DNA of 7,105 nt from Methanobacteriota archaeon (GTDB taxonomy: Archaea > Methanobacteriota > Methanobacteria > Methanobacteriales > Methanobacteriaceae): positions 1 to 7,105 of the forward strand of contig JAEZKE010000014.1 of assembly GCA_023436175.1 (NCBI GenBank), written 5' to 3'. The notes under the pieces were generated by a model. It was not told the origin of the DNA and searched no databases. It worked only from the letters and a program-made list of their open reading frames with translations. Below are positions 5,157 to 7,105 of this stretch, in pieces. Both the position numbers and the translations under genes were made by a program. The number at the start of each line of letters is the position of its first letter. Position 1 is the first letter of the stretch.

Positions 5157-5768
5157 TCAACGGAAATAATTTCCATCAATAAACTTTTCAGTAGTCCTGC
5201 TGTAAAATCTCCAGCAAAGATAATAAGCACCAATATTTGCTACAAGAATACCTATATCTCCTGATTCAACCATTGCTGAGAAATTGTTCAATAAATGTAA
5301 ACCTACAGCAATTAAATAAAATTGTACTGGCTGTTTTTTGGCAATACCATATGCCACTATAGAAGTGCTCGCTGCATGAAAGAAGAGCCCAGGAAGTCTT
5401 ACAAATACCGGTATATTAAGTACGAATACGTACAGTATAAATTCAGTTATACCGAATCCTAAACCAACTAAGAATCCTAAAATAAAAATAGATCGTTCAG
5501 TTTCTCCGTGCCTGTAAAATAAAGGATAAGCTTTAGCAAATTCTTCAATAAATGGAGTAAAAATAACTATTGAAATAAAACTGGCAAAAACAGAATGGAA
5601 AATACCTAAAAAATTATTGGTAAATGTCCCAAAAAGAAGCGTTATAGGAATACTTACTATTATTCCTGAAAGTAAAAAGAAAAGTTTCTCTTTTAAATTA
5701 GGTCTATGAGGTTTTATAATTAAATTATCTTGATGAACCCTTATTTTATCATTTTGAGCATCAGGCAT
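5157..5768 (-). CDS. PrsW-like intramembrane protease family protein
   Basis: A 203-residue multi-pass membrane protein related to PrsW proteases (glutamic/metallo-type, PrsW family). The first 25 residues are a polar cytoplasmic tail, followed by hydrophobic segments at about 28-48, 55-72, 93-117, 126-142, 148-163 and 170-187. Conserved membrane residues are the E75-E76 pair in FIEEFAKAYPL, E109 in GFGITEFILY, H131 in FHAAST and H158 in HLLNNF, the pattern expected of the active site. Bacterial PrsW cleaves an anti-sigma factor. Archaea have no such sigma system, so the substrate here is unknown. The ATG follows AAGGAG with a rather long spacer of 10 nt. The DUF362 gene ends 39 bp upstream on the same strand, so the two are likely one operon. 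Confidence 0.85.
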   Translation of the reverse strand: MPDAQNDKIRVHQDNLIIKPHRPNLKEKLFFLLSGIIVSIPITLLFGTFTNNFLGIFHSVFASFISIVIFTPFIEEFAKAYPLFYRHGETERSIFILGFLVGLGFGITEFILYVFVLNIPVFVRLPGLFFHAASTSIVAYGIAKKQPVQFYLIAVGLHLLNNFSAMVESGDIGILVANIGAYYLCWRFYSRTTEKFIDGNYFR

Positions 5769-5807
5769 ATGATAAATACTCCTTGTCTATAAAATTAATT
5801 TTAAGAT

Positions 5808-6728
5808 TTATCCTTGAGTTTCAAGTATTTTCAGTATACTTTCTGCATCTTCATGACTTTCATCATTCAGGGGAACTACCTCAATTTCCTGTGCTGATTT
5901 AACACCAATACCTAGTTCTGCAGCTCTTCGAATTTGATCCTGTTCAAAGATTCTTCCCTTACTGATATCTGTTTTAACACCATAATTTCTAAGAATTGCA
6001 ACTCCTACCGCATCTATTGCCACTCGATCGGCGGATGCAAGGATGAGATTAGGTTCTACAACTTCACCCTGTTCAGGCCCCTTGGTTATAAATGCATTTA
6101 TGGCATCCATAACTACCATATCCACATTGTAATGTTTGTTAATTTCAGCAATCATAAGCCTTTGGTATGGAGATACATGTAATTCAGCCATATAATTGTA
6201 TAAACCTCCCGGAAGTTTTTTTGCAACTATTCCCACTGAATTTTTAAGTGATAAAGTAAAGTGGCCTCCAAATCTATGTGTTTTAAGACAGCAAGTTTGG
6301 ATAACTCTATCAGACTCTAAAAATAGTTTGGGCATATAAAATCCATTAACCCAATGAGTTCCATCTTTTTCAATCTTCACCCATTCAGTCCTGTCTTCTT
6401 CATCGAGTACAACTACTTCAAATCCTAAGTTATCAGCCAGTTCAAAAACTCCCATTTCTTGAAGTACATGGCGCGTATTACCCATTCCACTGCGCTCAGC
6501 TAAAGTTAAACCTGCAATACCGGCTTCATTTAAATTTTGAACTATAGCATGAAGAGTATCTATATGTGTTGAAGCGGGAAATGGATCAGCACTGTTAAAA
6601 TTAGCTTTTAATGCAACTTTATCTCCTGAAAGCTCATTTAGATTAAAATGATTCATTAAATTATTTATTCCTGAGTTTCTATCATTAGTTTTAACTAAAA
6701 ATACTTTATTATTCTTATTTTGAGTTAT
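5808..6728 (-). CDS. DUF362-domain protein, apparently starting at ATA
   Basis: A DUF362 family protein (function not established; members are common in methanogens and anaerobes, often with iron-sulfur domains, which this one lacks). Motifs, numbered from the ATG at 6656: KANFNSADPFPASTH at 17-31, CCLKTHRFGGHFTLSLKNSVG at 122-142 (the family hallmark KTH...LKN..G), VDMVVMDAINAF at 178-189 and ADRVAIDAVGVAIL at 209-222. From ATG 6656 it has 282 residues. The same frame continues upstream as protein-like sequence (KVFLVKTNDRNSGINNL) to a perfect GGAGGT at 6735-6740, and no ATG, GTG or TTG lies in between. The codon 6 nt after GGAGGT is ATA (6726-6728), giving 306 residues. I therefore annotate from ATA; the conservative alternative is 6656, which has a poor ribosome-binding site. 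It probably forms an operon with the PrsW-like gene. Confidence 0.85.
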   Translation of the reverse strand: MTQNKNNKVFLVKTNDRNSGINNLMNHFNLNELSGDKVALKANFNSADPFPASTHIDTLHAIVQNLNEAGIAGLTLAERSGMGNTRHVLQEMGVFELADNLGFEVVVLDEEDRTEWVKIEKDGTHWVNGFYMPKLFLESDRVIQTCCLKTHRFGGHFTLSLKNSVGIVAKKLPGGLYNYMAELHVSPYQRLMIAEINKHYNVDMVVMDAINAFITKGPEQGEVVEPNLILASADRVAIDAVGVAILRNYGVKTDISKGRIFEQDQIRRAAELGIGVKSAQEIEVVPLNDESHEDAESILKILETQG

Positions 6729-6734
6729 AGGATT

Positions 6735-6740
6735 ACCTCC
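6735..6740 (-). promoter_or_regulatory. Strong ribosome-binding site that decides the DUF362 start
   Basis: On the minus strand GAGGAGGTAATC is close to a full complement of the 16S 3' end. GGAGGT is followed by six bases (AATCCT) and then ATA, the ideal start distance. The first ATG (6656) is about 80 nt away, too far to use this site. Confidence 0.65.
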
Positions 6741-6787
6741 TCAGGCAAATAACATATTCTTAATTTATAGTGAATAACTTAACTTTT

Positions 6788-6804
6788 TAAAATATAACTT
6801 TTGG
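6788..6804 (-). promoter_or_regulatory. BRE/TATA candidate for the DUF362-PrsW unit
   Basis: On the minus strand CCAAAAG (6804-6798) is followed by TTATATTTTA (6797-6788), a BRE plus TATA arrangement like the one before the quinone oxidoreductase gene. Transcription would start near 6766, giving a leader of about 38 nt that contains the strong ribosome-binding site. Confidence 0.45.
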
Positions 6805-6875
6805 ATATTCAAAAATTTTTAATTTTCGCATGCTTCACATTTTCTAACTTTTTGGAAATCGAATATTATCCGATA

Positions 6876-6951
6876 CCCCAAACGCTTCGGGTTTGAGAGT
6901 CCCAAAAAAATCAGAAAGATTTTTCGAAACCCAAAATCATAGATTTTGAGG
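6876..6951. repeat. Cluster of three degenerate hairpins related to the 50-bp repeat
   Basis: Three stems follow one another. First, CAAAC/GTTTG (6879-6883 with 6891-6895), with an inner C(TTCG)G tetraloop and a bulged G. Second, AAAAATC/GATTTTT (6906-6912 with 6918-6924), loop AGAAA. Third, CCCAAAATC/GATTTTG-A-GG (6930-6938 with 6942-6951), with a bulged A. The third has the same build, including the bulged A, as the main stem of the 50-bp tandem units, and the second has the same AGAAA loop, so all seem to be relatives of one element. Confidence 0.5.
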
Positions 6952-6993
6952 GATTTTGATAGTTTTTGAGGGTTTTAGAGGTTATCAAGAATC

Positions 6994-7105
6994 TTCAGTT
7001 TTCTGAACCCCAAAATAGAAAATTTTGGAGGTTGAAGAAAACATTCAGTTTTCTGAACCCCAAAATAGAAAATTTTGGAGGTTGAAGAAAACATTCAGTT
7101 TTCTG
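6994..7105. repeat. Exact tandem repeat, 50-bp unit, at least 2.2 copies
   Basis: Units at 6994-7043 and 7044-7093 are identical, and the first 12 bases of a third (7094-7105) also match before the window ends. Each unit contains a small hairpin TTCAG-tttt-CTGAA and a larger stem AACCCCAAAAT/ATTTTGGAGGTT (11 bp, one bulged A, loop AGAAA; 7006-7016 with 7022-7033 in unit 1). There are no variable spacers, so it is not a CRISPR array. The perfect identity implies recent expansion or strong homogenisation. The function is unknown. Confidence 0.8.

Larger units (their letters stand above)
6729..7105. other. Noncoding right flank, 377 bp, promoter plus hairpin repeats
   Basis: No ORF. Nearest the gene lie the DUF362 ribosome-binding site and promoter. 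From about 6876 onward the DNA changes character: it becomes a succession of hairpins with C/A-rich left arms and T/G-rich right arms, and from 6994 it is an exact 50-bp tandem repeat that continues beyond the window. Confidence 0.6.

Noticed and set aside
5034..5264. 76-codon plus-strand frame with hydrophobic Phe/Leu/Ile runs
   Set aside because: The hydrophobicity comes from the T-tracts of the terminator; its second half is antisense to the PrsW-like gene.
5934..6182. 82-codon plus-strand frame
   Set aside because: It is entirely antisense to the DUF362 gene and has no protein-like motif.
6994..7105. CRISPR array at the right edge
   Set aside because: The 50-bp units are identical over their full length with no variable spacers, and no cas gene is present.

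Overview
The window is AT-rich DNA, most likely from a methanogenic archaeon of the order Methanobacteriales (a Methanobacterium-like genome). This assignment is inference. It rests on Shine-Dalgarno sites of the GGAGGTGAT type, TATA/BRE-like promoter boxes, a stand-alone TRAM-domain protein, orphan receiver domains, and the mix of DUF362, PrsW-like and ExoD-like proteins. No rRNA, tRNA, transposase or CRISPR array was recognised.

Left part (1-1469): the 5' end of a gene for a small secreted protein runs off the left edge on the minus strand. A 433-bp intergenic region follows. It holds two degenerate copies of a promoter/operator unit, offset by exactly 73 bp, upstream of two tandem single-domain response regulators (about 60% identical to each other, with no output domain and no kinase in the window).

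Middle (1470-3800): a 600-bp region without intact genes contains a remnant, or recoded form, of a tiny cysteine-rich zinc-knuckle protein interrupted by an in-frame TGA. Next comes an ExoD-family membrane protein (minus strand). Divergent from it is a two-gene unit for a flavodoxin-fold NAD(P)H:quinone oxidoreductase and a 4-oxalocrotonate-tautomerase-like enzyme, which looks like a small redox/xenobiotic module.

Right part (3888-7105): a short coiled-coil protein gene too small for usual ORF cutoffs (minus strand); a 720-bp AT-rich gap with several dyads; a TTG-initiated TRAM-domain RNA-binding protein whose leader holds a hairpin just before the ribosome-binding site; then, convergent with it, a minus-strand pair of a DUF362 protein and a PrsW-like membrane protease. 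The DUF362 reading frame extends 24 residues upstream of its first ATG to a perfect Shine-Dalgarno site, where the codon at the start position is ATA. The right edge is a noncoding block of hairpins that becomes an exact 50-bp tandem repeat running out of the window.

No single spectacular new system is evident. The most interesting points are the ATA start, the 50-bp hairpin repeat array, the duplicated operator and the TGA-interrupted zinc-knuckle mini-gene.
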